A stretch of 39,011 nt of DNA from Pelagophyceae sp. CCMP2097 (Eukaryota > Sar > Pelagophyceae): assembly GCA_026770575.1 (NCBI GenBank), contig MU657340.1, forward strand, positions 6,059-45,069. The letters run 5' to 3'. Numbering within the stretch: the stretch's first letter is position 1; every line of letters begins with the position of its first letter. The notes beneath the pieces are model-generated. The model had not been told where the DNA came from. It ran no database searches and was given only the letters and a program-made list of their open reading frames with translations. Below, piece after piece: positions 1 through 10,451 of this stretch. A program made the position numbers and the translations under genes.

Positions 1-527
1 CCGCAGGGTCCTCGGAATCAGTTGCCGAACCCGACGCCCCTAAACGGTGAGACGGGGATGACACGAGCAGCGAGCGCAGCGGCGGCAACGCCTTCAGTTT
101 GGACTTCGTTGCCGGAGACGGTAGCTTCTGGGAAAGACCTTTCTGGGTTTTCAGACGGACCTCTCGAAACCCGATATATCCAAAAAGTACGGCGAGTCCA
201 AAGCCCGAGCCGCGTCAGACGCACCTCTTCGGGGGAGCGTGCTGAGCATCGACTCGGCACGTCGGTCCTTTTTGGGGACCCGAAACTCTTCGACTAACAG
301 TAACTACGAAACTTGGAAGGGTCTTCGCAAAGACCCTTCCAAGTCGAAAGATGACACGATGGCGGCTGCCGGGCCCGGCCACGATCGCAGAGGGCGCACC
401 CCTACGACCGCCAACCCTCGAGTTGAACGGTGCGCAGGACGAAAAGGGGTCGAGTCGGCTTGCAAAGGAGTCGCAATCCATAAGCGGGGCTTTAGTACGG
501 CGGCACTCGTCCGGCAGCAGGTAAACG
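1..527. other. Intergenic/3' flank, no gene recognised
   Basis: Several short open frames cross this stretch on both strands, but none has recognisable domains or convincing splice sites. It follows the 3' end of the RING-finger gene on the minus strand. The only structure I can support is the hairpin at 311-344. Confidence 0.5.
311..344. repeat. Perfect 15-bp inverted repeat with 4-nt loop
   Basis: The left arm acttggaagggtctt (311-325) is the exact reverse complement of 330-344, with loop cgca between them. It lies about 185 bp beyond the stop codon of the minus-strand RING gene. It could be an RNA 3'-end hairpin or a remnant of a mobile-element end. Confidence 0.75.
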
Positions 528-2458
528 TTAGTCCGAGGCGCGCGCGCGCTTCGAGGGCTTCCGGCAGAGGGGGCAATCGACGGCGGCGTCGGCCCGGGCC
601 GCCGGCGCCGCCGGCAGGCTGGAAATGTCGTCGAAGAAGCATGTCGTGCAGACCACGTGCGCGCAGTCGAAGAGCATCGCCGTCGTCGAAGCCAGCTCTT
701 CGGCGCAGACGGCGCACGTGTCCGCGGCGGCGGCGGCCGTGGCGCCGTCCGAGGCCTTGGAGCGGCGTTTGCGGCTCGCGGAGGCGGCCCGCGGAGCCGC
801 TCTCGTGGGCGCGCGGCCCGCGGGACTGCTCTTGTTCGCCTTCACTTCTTTGATGGCCTCGTCCTTGCGGCTCGCGGAGGCGGCCCGCGGAGCCGCTTTC
901 GCGGGCGTGCGGCCCGCGGGACTGCTCTTGTTCTCCTTCTGTGCTTTGATGACCTCGTCCCAGGCCGGCGGAGCTTTGGACAGCTCGAAGGCGGCGTCGT
1001 CCGACGGCAGCACCTTGAGCTTCAACTTGAAGTTCTCAGTGTGGATCCCAGGGTTTCGGACCCTGTTGGCGAATTGCACGGCCCAAAAGCTTCCAGAGTA
1101 CCTCCGACGATGCCGCGCCGCGTCGAGTCGCTCACGAGGCGGACGCGCGCTCCGACGCGCACACCATGCCGCGCGACAATCTCCTTCGCTTCGAGCCTCT
1201 CCTTGGCGTTTGGCGGAACCTGCGACGGCTCGAACGTGGCGTCGTCGGGAGGCAGCGCATCGAGGTCCTTGGCGCGGAGGTTGCGGCTCTTGTCGGCGAA
1301 CCGCACGGTGCAGCAGTCTCCAACGACTTCTGACTCGACGACGCCGCGCCGCGACATGTCGCTCGCGAGGCAGACCCGCGCCCCCGCGTGCACGTCCTCT
1401 GTCGCCTTTTCGGCCGCCCGCTTCTTCTTTTTCCTCGCCGCCCCGTTGAGCGGCGCTTGCGACGGCGCGAACGCCGGGTCGTCGGGCGGCAGCGCCACGA
1501 GGTCGCTGACGAGGACGTTGCGGCTCAAGTCGGCGAACTCCACGGCCCAATAGCCGCCTCCGGCGTAGAACTCCACGGTTCCGCGCAGTGTCGAGTCGCT
1601 CACGAGGCGGACGCGCACCCCGGCGCGCAGTCCGCGTGCCGCCTTGGCGGCCGCCTCCTCCGAGCGTATCCTTGGCTGCCCGCTCGGCGGCGCGCGCGGC
1701 TCTGCCGGCGACGGCTCAAACGCGGTGCCGTCGGATGGCAGCACCGTGAAACCGTTGACGTGGAGGTTGCGGATATCGTCGGTGAAGCGCACGGCCCACC
1801 AGCCGCCGGCGAGGTCCTTCTCCACGACGCCGCGCCGCGCAGAGTCGCTGATGAGGCAGATCCGCGCCCCGGCGCCCAGGCCGCGCTCCGCGATGCTCGC
1901 CGCCCGCTGCTCGCGTTGCTTCGCCGCCCCGTTGGGCGGCGCCTGCGACGGCGCGAACGCGGCGTCGGGGGGCAGCACGTCGAGGTCGTTGTTGCGGATA
2001 TTGCGCTGCGCGTCGGCGAACCGCACGGTCTACCAGCCCCCAGAGATGAAATTGGGCTCGACGACGCCGCACCGCGACGGGTCGCTCACGAGGCGGAAGT
2101 GCGCCCCAAAGTGCACGAGCCGCTGCGCCATGGCCGTCGCCGCCTGCTTGTCGTTGCCGCTCTGCGGCGCGGGCGACGCCTCGAACGCGCCGTCGGCCGG
2201 CAGCACGCGGAGGGCGCCGGCCCGGTAGTTGCGGCTCGCGCCGGCAAACGCCACGGTCCACCAGCCCGCGCTGGCGAAGCGCGTCTCCACGACGCCGCGC
2301 CGCGACGCGTCGCCGACGAGGCAGACCCGTGCCCCGAAGCAAACGCCCGAACCAATCGCGCTAGTCGCTATCGTCGCCTCGTCCGAGCTCTCGGAAGCTC
2401 CGCAACGCAGAAAGATTTCCCAAACCCCACCAGTGGCACCACTATCCGGATACTGGCA
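528..2458 (-). pseudogene. RING-finger protein with six tandem ~70-aa repeats, broken by a stop and a frameshift
   Basis: Reading leftwards, six copies of a ~70-residue unit follow one another. Each has a G-A-R-V-x-L-V-S-D-x-S-x-R-G-V-V core, then GGWWAVRFA and LPPDD..F.PSQAP. Next come two copies of a basic SSPAGRxP...AAPRAASASRK linker and a C-terminal C3HC4 RING (CAVC, C-A-H, C-T-T-C, CPLC) ending at 528. RINGs of this kind usually act as ubiquitin E3 ligases; the repeat is unknown to me and may be a small Tudor/SH3-like barrel. There are two lesions. A TAG at 2032-2030 replaces the conserved Trp codon in repeat 2. A one-base loss within 1086-1105 shifts frame in repeat 6, next to a run of four A. 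No upstream ATG is visible before the in-frame TAG at 2461-2459, so the 5' end is also missing or on another exon. Assembly error is an alternative to true decay. Confidence 0.7.
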
Positions 2459-2467
2459 CTACAATTG

Positions 2468-2490
2468 TAGGATTCCTACTAGGAATCCTA
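2468..2490. repeat. 11-bp palindrome with one-base spacer
   Basis: taggattccta (2468-2478), one C, then taggaatccta (2480-2490), which is its exact reverse complement. It sits just upstream of the open frame of the damaged RING gene. Similar TAGGAAT(T)CCTA units occur in tandem at 38739-38760. Confidence 0.7.
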
Positions 2491-2693
2491 GTGCACTGTG
2501 ACTGGCAAACGAGCCGAAGGGGAACTGACTTTCCCATCAAATCCAATGGGCAAGTGCGTTGACGAAGACGCAACGATCTTCTTCTCCTGAACCTCGACGA
2601 CAGCATCTCTTGCTGTTGGAGGATCAAGCCGACCCGCGCACCCGAGGGCACGCGGGCGGTATAGTGATGAGTATTTCCTAAAGTACATTTGAC

Positions 2694-2788
2694 CCCCTCG
2701 TCCACGACACGTCAACAGCCGCTCCTCGATGCGCAGTCTCGACTGCTACCTTGGATTAAGTGGTTTTCCACCCCTCGTCCACGACACG
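2694..2788. repeat. Direct repeat, 18 bp, two copies 77 bp apart
   Basis: cccctcgtccacgacacg occurs at 2694-2711 and again at 2771-2788. The second copy is preceded by ttggattaagtggtttt, which has a close counterpart (ttggatcaagtggttgt) near 11791, so both look like parts of a degenerate dispersed repeat. Confidence 0.6.
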
Positions 2789-2920
2789 CGTCGCGTAAGC
2801 CTTCCCCCAGCCAAGTTGCAGAAAGATCGCAGGGAACCGCACGTCAGCGGCGAGCCCCGGGGGTTATCTTTTGACTGGTCACTTGAACTCGAGGAAGGAA
2901 TTCGGCTGGAACCATCAGAC

Positions 2921-3149
2921 ATGGAATCGATGTGGATTGAGAAGGCGCACGGCGCGATGAACGGGGCGGTCATCACGTCCGCTTCCTCCGAGGACATCGT
3001 CTCCAAGCTGTCGTCGCGGAGCGCCAAGCGATCCGCCAAGGCCCGATCGGTCACAGACCTGGCCGATTTGCTCGCCCTCATCGGGCCTGACATCGGCCCA
3101 GACCTCGTGGCCGATTTGTGCGTCACCGGGATGGAAGATTCCCCGTCCG

Positions 3150-3181
<32 letters not shown>

Positions 3182-3733
3182 CCGAACCCGCGCTTGATGA
3201 CGATAGAGGAGAGTTCCGTTCGAAGGGATACTAGGATGACGACGAGCGACGACGGCGACGATGTCGGCGAGTTCCGCTGCGGCGGCGGCGTGGCGCTCAG
3301 CGAGCTCGTCGGCAAGAAAATCGTGCGGACGTCCATGGTCGTCTTCCGCGACGGCGCCCCGCAAGTCGACTATCACGGTTTGCCGGAATCTGGCGACGTC
3401 TTTGGCGCGGTCTGGTTCCTCGAAGGCGGCGGCTACTTTTACGCGGTAAACGAGCGGCGTGGGCCGGCGTTCGTCATCGGGATTTGGCACGATGACACGG
3501 GCGGCGAATGGAGAGCCTTTACGTACCGCACGCCGGCAGAGCTGCACGCCGCCGACGCAGCGTTGCGCTGCCGCTGCGGCAACTTCAAGTCGGTGGGCGT
3601 AGCCGACGGCCTCTGCAACGGCTGCCGCGACGTGGCGCACGCGGACGGAAGCGACGGCGGCGGCGGCGGCGGTGCGCGGAAGCGGGCCCGCACGACGGCG
3701 GCGGCGAGCGGCGACGTCATCGAGCTCGCTTGA
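2921..3733 (+). CDS. Unrecognised acidic protein with C-terminal Cys motif
   Basis: An unspliced frame of 270 codons starts at ATG 2921. The frame is open further upstream (to 2729), but that part overlaps repeat-like DNA, so I prefer the internal start. The N-terminal half is hydrophilic, with an Asp tract near residues 77-84. A globular stretch of roughly 110 residues follows, with alternating hydrophobic and aromatic residues (around GAVWFLEGGGYFYAVNERRG). Then comes a C-x-C-x12-C-x2-C cluster that could bind zinc, a Gly tract, and a basic ARKRARTT patch resembling a nuclear localisation signal. I do not recognise the family. A nuclear DNA- or chromatin-associated role would fit the basic tail and Cys cluster, but this is only an inference. 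Confidence 0.6.
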
Positions 3734-4300
3734 AGAGTCGAAACCGCCGCGGCGATCAGGCAAGCTGCCGAGCCGCCACCGCGCGACTCCCGTCGCGCGA
3801 CCTCGCTCCCGCCGCGCGACCTCGCTCCGAGTCGAATGGGTCCCGGGCCCAGTCAACCAATACCTGGCCAAAGGCACCGGCTGCCGCTCCTCGAAGCCCG
3901 GGGGTTCCGTATCCCGAGTCATCCTGGGGCAGGGCTAGGGACGGCTCCAAGGCGCGGCAGCCGGGCGTCGAAGGGTGTTCGTGGCGGGACAGATTAGGTT
4001 TCGTTTTTATAACAAGTGTGTGTTGAGCCCGGTTCTCGGGGCTGCGGTTGTTCGTTGGGTTGTGGCGCGGCGGGGCTCTGATCGGGTGGCCCCGGCGGCG
4101 TTTTTTTTGTCGCGTGGGTGTGGGAGGGAAGCCGCCGCGCGCCTCGTCGGCGCGCCGCGTGCCGGTGGCCGCGGCGCCGCCGCCCGAGGGCGGCTTCTCG
4201 GCGTGTCGAATCGATAATCTGAGTACAGTGCGGCGAGCAGTGGGTCGCCGTCTTTGAATAGTGTTTTTCCGTAGTGGCCCGCCGGCGCGCGGGCGCCGCC
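3734..4300. other. Convergent 3' region, no gene recognised
   Basis: This is the space between the stop codons of the unknown plus-strand protein and the minus-strand poly(A) polymerase. The long minus-strand frame crossing it is only read-through of the polymerase frame beyond its last intron. A T-rich run lies near 4102-4112. Confidence 0.55.
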
Positions 4301-7300
4301 TCAGTATGAGAGCACGAGGCGGAGGATGTTCGCCTCCTCCCCACCGTCGCCCTGCATGGCCTCGACGCCCTGCGTCTCGAAGAGCTCGAGGCTGTGCGCG
4401 AAGACCGTCTGGATGTTCTTGATGCCTGAAAAAGGAATCGTCAGCAAAGGACTTCTCGCGTCGGCCAAGGACGGGGAAACCGAGACGATGAGTAAGATCC
4501 CCATTGCGGCCGGCGAGCAGTCTCGTGAGATACGCAAGACCCAACGCACCGAAGCATGACCGCGCGACGTTGCGCGTGCACTCGAGCGGGTCCTCTATCA
4601 GCGGCGTGACCCATGAGCAGTCGTCCCCCGCGACGGCCGGGAGCTGGATGATGCCCGCGTCGCCGCGCAGCACGCTTACGGCGTGGCGCGCGGGCTCGAA
4701 GTACCGGCCGAAGAAGGCGAGGAAGAACGTGAGCAGGAAGCCCAGCGCGTCGGCGTCCGACTCGAACGCAGAGTGCCGTATCCGCGCCGCCAGCCCGGCG
4801 CCGGGCGCCGCTTCTCGCTTCGGCGGCGTGCTCAACGCGTTGCCGACATCGGCGCCGGCGTCGGCGTCGACGACTGGCTCGACGCCGGCCTGGAGCATGG
4901 CCGTGATGATGAGCAGGAGCAAAGAGTACGAGCTCAAGCCGCCGGTAAAGGGCTCGTTCAGCCCGCGCTGCACGAGCAGCTCCTTGAGGACGAGCATGAG
5001 CGGCTGTGCCTCTGGCCACCGCCGCATGGCCACGACGCAGTAGCGGGACGAGGCGAGGCCGCCGTGCGATGGCGCCTCGAAGGAAATGTCCACGGCCAGG
5101 AAGCCGGCGTCGCAGCGGCCGATGGCGCCGGCCCACGTCGGCGCCTCGCCGTCGGCGTTGTCGTCCGTCTGCGTCTGGGAAGAGACGGCGCCGCCCTCTT
5201 CGACGTCGTCGTCGGCATCATCGTCGTCTCTTCGCCTCGCCGTCGGCTTGACGCGCGAGCGGTTGAACGCAGGCAGCGGTGCCGGCGGCGAGAGCATGGC
5301 CGGGTTGACGAGGAGCTTGATGACGGGGATGGAAGCCGTCTCGATGGACTTGAGCTCGCAGACCCACGGCTGCGCCTTCAGCGCACGCGCCAGCGTCTGC
5401 AAACAAGCAACCACGCCCGCCGGCGCCGCGTGGGGCGGCGTCGGCGACCGCATGTGAGCCGTGGACGGCGGCTCGCCCGCCCCGCCGCCGTAGTAGCCGC
5501 GGCCGCCGACAATGTTCGGGTTGTAGTCGGGCCCCGAGGCGAACGAGGCGCACCGTGGCCGGCCCTCGATCTGCTCCTCTTCTCCCTCGGACTCCGAGTC
5601 TTCGTCGAGCGTGCGGCCCGCGGGTCGTCGTACCGCGCCGTCGCGGCTCGCCGCCGCGCCGTCGGAAGAGTCGGGCGACTTCTTGGGCGGGTTCGGCGTC
5701 GCGTCGCCATTCAGGCCGCAGACGACGACGTCGACGTCCGACGACGGCAAGTCCAAGTTCGTAAAGCACGACCCATAAAGCCGCGTGTCGCCGTGCGCCC
5801 AGATGGACGAGACGACTTCGGCGACGTGGCGCAGCACGGCCGCGCGCGACTTGCGCTGCGGGGCCATGGCGGCGTCGAGCTGTTCGACAAAGTCGGAAAC
5901 GTCCGTCGCCAGCCGCTTGCGCATGGCCACCGTCGCCGGCGACGCCTCGGGCGAGACGCCGCCGAATCTCGCGTGGCCAGTCGCTTCTACAGCGCCCGCC
6001 GCGTGGTGCGGCGCCGTTCGCCGCATGGGGGACGGCCGCGCCGACTTGTGCGTCGGCGTGTGCGCAGAACGCTCCTTGGATGCCGGAGCGGCAGAGGGCG
6101 CGCGGTCGTCACAGGCGGCCATGGTGTGCGCCTCCTCGTCCTCGGCCGAGTCAGGCGCGCTTTGGCCCGAGTCGTCGGCCGCCGCCAGCGCATCGGCGAG
6201 CGACCCGGACGGCTGCAGCTGCGCCGGCGACGGCGTCGGCGGCGCGCGGAGCGACGGCGGAAGCTGGCCGCCCCACGCCGGCCGGCGCTGCGGCGAGTCC
6301 GGCGCCGCGCCGTCCGGCGGTGCCGGCGAGTCGAAGAGCCTCGATGGCGTCGACGCCGCCGCGGGCCGCGGCGTCCGGTTGCCGTCGTCGCCGGCGCCGT
6401 CAAGCGCGTCGTCGGCCTCAGCGCTGCGCGTCGGCGTCGTCGGCGTCGTCGGTCGCGGGGGCGTCTGCTGCAGCGCCGCAAACCCGCGCGCTAAAGCACC
6501 ACGCGGCGCCTGCTCCCACGCGTTGGTCGCCTCGCTCGCGGGTTTCCGGGAGACGGCCGCGAGCCACGAGTCCGCCTTGGGTTCCGGCGCCTCCGTGGTC
6601 GGCGCCGTTGCGCCGTCGTCTTCGGCGGCTGGCGGCGCGCCCTGCGCCTCGGCCACGGCGGGCCAGGCGTCGGCGGCCGCGTCGTCGAACGCGACGGTGC
6701 CGATGGCGATGGCCATGGGCGGCCCCGCCTCGCGGCCGGCCACGGCCGACGCCCACGACATGACCGGCGCCGCGGCCCGTGGTGCAGCGCCCGCGGCGCC
6801 GGCGTACGAGTGCGGCGCCGGCGTCTCGTCCTCCCACGCGGCGGCGCGGGCGAGCGCGGCCAGGCTCGAAATCTCGCGGTGCAGCGCCGCCGGCGGCGGC
6901 TGCCGCGGCCACTTTGAAGTCATGAGTTCGTGCGTGCGCCGGGCGCCGTCGTCGCGCCGCAGCACCGTCATTTTGTGCGCGTAGCTCGTTGCCGCAGAGA
7001 CCTTATGCCGCTCCGCGCCCTCCTGGGCCCCAAAGTGGTGCGCGGCGGGCAAGCCCGGCACCTCGTCCGCCGCGGGGGCCGCCTTTTTGGCGCTCCACGG
7101 CGCAACCGGAGCCGCCGTCGACGTCGAGGCGTCCGCCATCGTCGATATCGACGCCACTTCCGTCGTCGGCGGTGGTAATCGTCGCTGCTCGGCCGGCGTG
7201 GGATGTCGTCGTCGCCGCTCTTCCGGGTCGATGGCCAGCGCGGCGGCGGCGTCGGCGTCTGCAGCGGCCTTGGAAGACGCGGTGTCGGTGGTCGCCTCGG

Positions 7301-7728
7301 CGCCCGCCGCCGGCGGCGGCGCGCCCTCGGCCGGCTTCGGCTTCGTCGCCGCCTGCGCCGCCGCGGACTGCGACGAAGACGCCTGCGCCGCCGCGGCGCC
7401 GCCCTTGGACTCGTCCTTTGACCGGGTGCCGTCCTACGAAACGACGGTGAGACGGCCGCCGCGGCCCGCGCGTGCCGCGTCGCTGACGGCATGCCGCGTG
7501 CTGCAAACGCCGACGCCCGCGGCGCGCTCCCCGGCGCCCGCAACGCACCTCTCGGCGCTTGCGCGCCTCCTCGACGGCGAGTGAAGCGAGCTTGACTTTC
7601 TTCGGTTTCTTCGACGCCTCCGAGACGTCAATCGCCTTGTCCGCGCAGCCGAGAAGCTGCAAGTCGGCGGTCAAACCACAATCGCAAGAGGCGCCGCAAC
7701 GCGGGCCGAGCTGCGTCGCGTGACGGGG
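4301..7728 (-). CDS. Non-canonical poly(A) polymerase / terminal nucleotidyltransferase (TRF4/TENT4-like)
   Basis: The protein adds nucleotides to RNA 3' ends; Trf4-type enzymes mark RNAs for exosome decay in the nucleus. Exons: 7549 and upstream (first exon, start unresolved), 7433-4550, and 4425-4301. Both introns have GTGCGT donors (7434-7548 and 4426-4549), and joining gives SCFG-IKNIQTVFAHSLELFE, as in the PAP-associated domain. The catalytic domain lies in the last ~40%: a YGS helix-turn motif and DVD metal ligands near residues 550-566 of exon 2, and the third Asp (AVDISFE) near 780. GLSSYSLLLLIITAMLQ and FFLAFFGRYF follow in the PAP-associated part. About 420 residues of Ala/Pro/Ser-rich, probably disordered sequence precede it. 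The first exon reads open to a TGA at 7731-7729 without an ATG, so a further 5' exon is likely. The 1,133-codon frame extending to 3756 ignores the last intron. Confidence 0.85.
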
Positions 7729-8380
7729 TCAAAGAGGCTTGAACGACGACACTCCACACCCCTCGACCCCCGACGGCCTCCGCGCGGCCGCTCGGAGCCT
7801 CTTCGGACCCGGCGCGCCCGTAAAACGGCAGCGCTGCCGGCGGCGCCCTTGAGGCGCCAGTGACGGCGCTTGCAGTCGTCGCGCCGCGCGCGCCTCTCCG
7901 CGCCGCGGCCGCGATTGGACGCCGGCGTGCGTGGTATACGATCGCGCGCGCCAGCTTCTTCACGCCGTCGCGCTCGCGCGTCTGCGCGGTCGGCGTCGGG
8001 CGCCGCCGGGTCGCGGCGAAACTTCGGACGCTGGAATTCTAGAAACCTCCTTAGTGCGAAACTTCTTCTTCTTCTGGTTGCGCGCGTCGCCACCCGCGTC
8101 CGACCCCTCGGCGGCGTGCATGGACGAAGGCCGCACAAAGCGGCGGGTCCGGCCGGATCGACTCCGCGACTCGCGAGCTCGGCTGCAATACCGCGATATG
8201 ATTATGAATCAACCCAACGTCAACTTAACGTCCTGGATATACGGAGGGTTGATCAAATCGGAGGGTGTGATGTTCATAGAAAGGGACCAAGATTTGATAG
8301 ACCACTCAGAAAAGCCCCTCTGGCGGCGCCAACCGGCCGCGGCACCTTGCGGCCGGTGTGTGCGAGCCGGGCACGTCTAT
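7729..8380. other. Divergent promoter region of the poly(A) polymerase and carrier genes
   Basis: Open frames exist on both strands but none is recognisable. A missing first exon of the polymerase gene may lie here on the minus strand. The part at 8040-8300 is AT-richer than the surroundings. A 15-bp sequence at 8167-8181, cgactcgcgagctcg, recurs exactly in the divergent promoter at 32663-32677. Confidence 0.4.
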
Positions 8381-9231
8381 ATGACCAGCGACGGGCTTCG
8401 TGGCGCGCCCACCGCAAACGACGGCTCCGCCGAGGCGGCCGGCGGGCTGCGCGGCGCGGCGCTGGCAATGTCCAAGTCGGCGGCGGTCGCCTCCAAGCTG
8501 GCGCTGAAGCTGCGGCCCACGGTGTCGCTCTTCCGGCCAAAGGACTTGTGCGGCCAAAGGATCACGGCGCGCTTGGGTCTCGGCGCCGTTCCAGCAACCG
8601 CAATCGCAATCGGCGGCCACGTCGCGGGCGGCGCCGTGCTCTTCAAGGCCTTCGAGGTCAGCAAGCCACGCCTCGCCGCGCTCGACGCGCAAAAGCGCCT
8701 GCCGGAAGATTTGCTGCCGGGCATGGCCGCGGGCGCCGCGCACGCAGTCTTCACCTCTCCACTCGTCGCGCTCCAGCGCACGGGCACGCTTCAGCTCGCG
8801 CACCTATTCGAAGGGCTCCGGCCGCCCGTGCTCGCTCGCGACTCGGCGTCCTTTGGCGCCTTCTTCGCAGTCTACGGCGCGCTCAAGCGCGATGCCGCGA
8901 CGATCGACATCCCGCGCGCCACGATGGCCGGCGCCGCCGCCGGTAAGTCGCTTCGGGACGAGTGCCTTCCGAGGGGGGGGCGCCTTCCAAGGGGGTTGCC
9001 GTAGGCCTGGCGTGCCACGCGGTGCGCTTCCCTCTGCAGACCATGTACAAGCGCGGCCGCGGGTGGCTCGACGTCTCGGAGTTGACGGCGGGTCATCTCT
9101 CAGCGCGCTTCGGGCGCACGGCGCTGCCGGCAATCGTCGCGGCCGGCGCCGCCTTTGGCTGCTGGGAGTACGCGCGGTCCCTCGCCGAAGCGTACCTCCT
9201 TGCAGACGAGCGCGAAGCGGCGGCGCTGTGA
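8381..9231 (+). CDS. Mitochondrial carrier (SLC25-type) protein, divergent
   Basis: Members of this family exchange metabolites across the mitochondrial inner membrane (some act in plastids or peroxisomes). The exons 8381-8942 and 9005-9231 join through a 62-nt intron (GTAAGT...CGTAG, phase 1) and give 262 residues, slightly short of the usual ~300. Carrier-like signatures are degenerate: AHAVFTSPLVALQRTG and ACHAVRFPLQTMYKRGRG resemble the P-x-[DE]-x-x-[KR] helix ends, but the acidic residue is lost. YGALKRD and Gly-rich segments (GAAAGLA) match even-numbered helices. ATG 8381 is the first Met after a compositional change. Upstream in-frame sequence is open but looks non-coding. The substrate cannot be predicted because the contact-site triplets are not conserved enough to read by eye. 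Confidence 0.65.
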
Positions 9232-9735
9232 CGAAGCGGGCGGCAGTCTTTCGACCAGGGCCGCGGCGAGGTGCCGCCTCGACGCGACGGTCGAAGGAAG
9301 CGGGCTCGTTCGTCGACGTGTCCATCGCCGCGTTCCGCAGTGCTCCGAAAGCACGCGCGGGAAGAGCGGCTTCCTCTTCAGGGCAGGGTGACGGCGGCTC
9401 GTCGACGCCCGCTCGAGGATGGAGCATTGTCAGCGACGTCGGCAGCGGCACCCTGGACGGCGGATCGTCTGGGGCGAGTGCATTTTCAAGCAGCCTCGAC
9501 GACGGCAGCCACCTGCCGTCGTGATGGACGGTGATGATCCATGATCCGTGTCCGTGCACCCCGGGCGGTCGCTTCTTTCAAAGCGAGGCGTCCCACAACT
9601 TTTTTGCAACGGCGGCGGCGACGACGATGCGGAAACTGCCGAGGCACCTGGGCGAGCCCGACGCCGAAGCGGACCGGCCCGAGCCCCTCGACGCGGTGGC
9701 CCTCTGTTCGGTCCACAGTAACACACATCGATTCA
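9232..9735. other. Convergent 3' region, nothing recognised
   Basis: This stretch lies between the stop codons of the carrier gene and the phosphatase gene. Frames here are shadows or random. I see no repeat, RNA gene or further exon that I can defend. Confidence 0.5.
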
Positions 9736-10312
9736 TTAGTACCCTCTGTCGTTCCATTCTACGGTGTAGCCGGCGAGGTGCTCCGCGATGAGCGCAGCCG
9801 TTCGCTCGTTGGCGCCGGGGGCCCTCCCGAACGTTTTGGAGTAGCCGTAGACCTCGACGTGTCTCTTTTCGGCGTTTCGGCGGATGCGGCCGCCGCCGAG
9901 GACGGTGCACCGCGCGCCGAGCGGCTTCAGGAGCGCCGCCGTCCTGTCGAACACGGCGGCGTGGAACTTGACGCCCCCGATGGCCTACGTCCAATGTTGC
10001 CGACAGAGGCGAGCCCTGGTCGCGGCGACGCACCCGGACGATGTGCCGCCGCCGGCCGCCGAGCTCGATCTCGAGGAGCACAAACTTCCAAACGCCTTCT
10101 GCGACTTCGACGGCCGGCACTCGGTCGAACGCGGCGGCAGCGACGGCCGACGACTCGGCGGCCGGCGCCGCTGCAGCGGCAGCGTGCCGCCGCAGCATCG
10201 AACGGGCGGCCTCGTTGAGTGGCGCCCCGGTCGACTCATCGAACGAGGCCTCGGGGCCCGTCGAAGTCGCCATGACGCAAATCGAGAGGATGAGGAAGAT
10301 GGCAAGGCCCAT
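9736..10312 (-). CDS. Phosphohistidine phosphatase / Janus-Ocnus family protein with N-terminal hydrophobic leader
   Basis: PHPT1-type proteins remove phosphate from phosphohistidine. Exons 10312-10034 and 9984-9736 join across a 49-nt intron (GTGCGT...CGTAG, phase 0) to give 175 residues. The order of motifs matches the family: a start VPAVEV, KFVLLEIEL, a phosphate-binding-like RHIVR, the catalytic-type His at residue 101 in GGVKFHAAVFD, LGGGRI, HVEVYGYSKTFGRAPG, and the terminal YTVEWNDRGY. Human PHPT1 is 125 residues; the extra N-terminus here carries MGLAIFLILSICVMATSTG, a signal peptide or membrane anchor, followed by a ~50-residue Ala-rich spacer. This suggests an organellar or secretory location, which is unusual for the family. 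Its start codon lies 139 bp from that of the trigger-factor-like gene, head-to-head. Confidence 0.85.
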
Positions 10313-10451
10313 GCAGCGCGGTCGGCCCTTGGGGAGATCCCGCGCGCGTGTTCTGCTTGGGCCGTCCAAAGTGCGAGGTTGGGACTGTTCAGCACGAGGG
10401 CAAATTCGGCGAATAGGCACCTCAACTGAGTGACAGTCTGAGTCAACTGGG
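10313..10451. promoter_or_regulatory. 139-bp bidirectional promoter (PHPT-like / trigger-factor-like)
   Basis: Only 139 bp separate the two divergent start codons, so both 5'UTRs and both promoters must fit here. No TATA box is evident. The right end carries gagtgacagtctgagtcaac, an imperfect repeat of GAGT(g/c)A, directly before the plus-strand ATG. Confidence 0.5.

Larger units (their letters stand above)
2459..2920. other. Intergenic region with short repeats
   Basis: No gene is supported here. The stretch has higher AT content than its surroundings. It holds a near-perfect palindrome at 2468-2490 and an 18-bp direct repeat (2694-2711 and 2771-2788). A sequence around 2750-2788 reappears in diverged form near 11789-11832. 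Confidence 0.5.

Noticed and set aside
3756..4300. C-terminal extension of the poly(A) polymerase frame
   Set aside because: Splicing at 4549/4425 restores the conserved PAP-associated C-terminus and ends at 4301; the unspliced tail is Arg-rich noise.
4683..6494. 603-codon plus-strand frame
   Set aside because: Arg-rich antisense of the poly(A) polymerase exon; no domain, and the minus strand carries conserved catalytic motifs.
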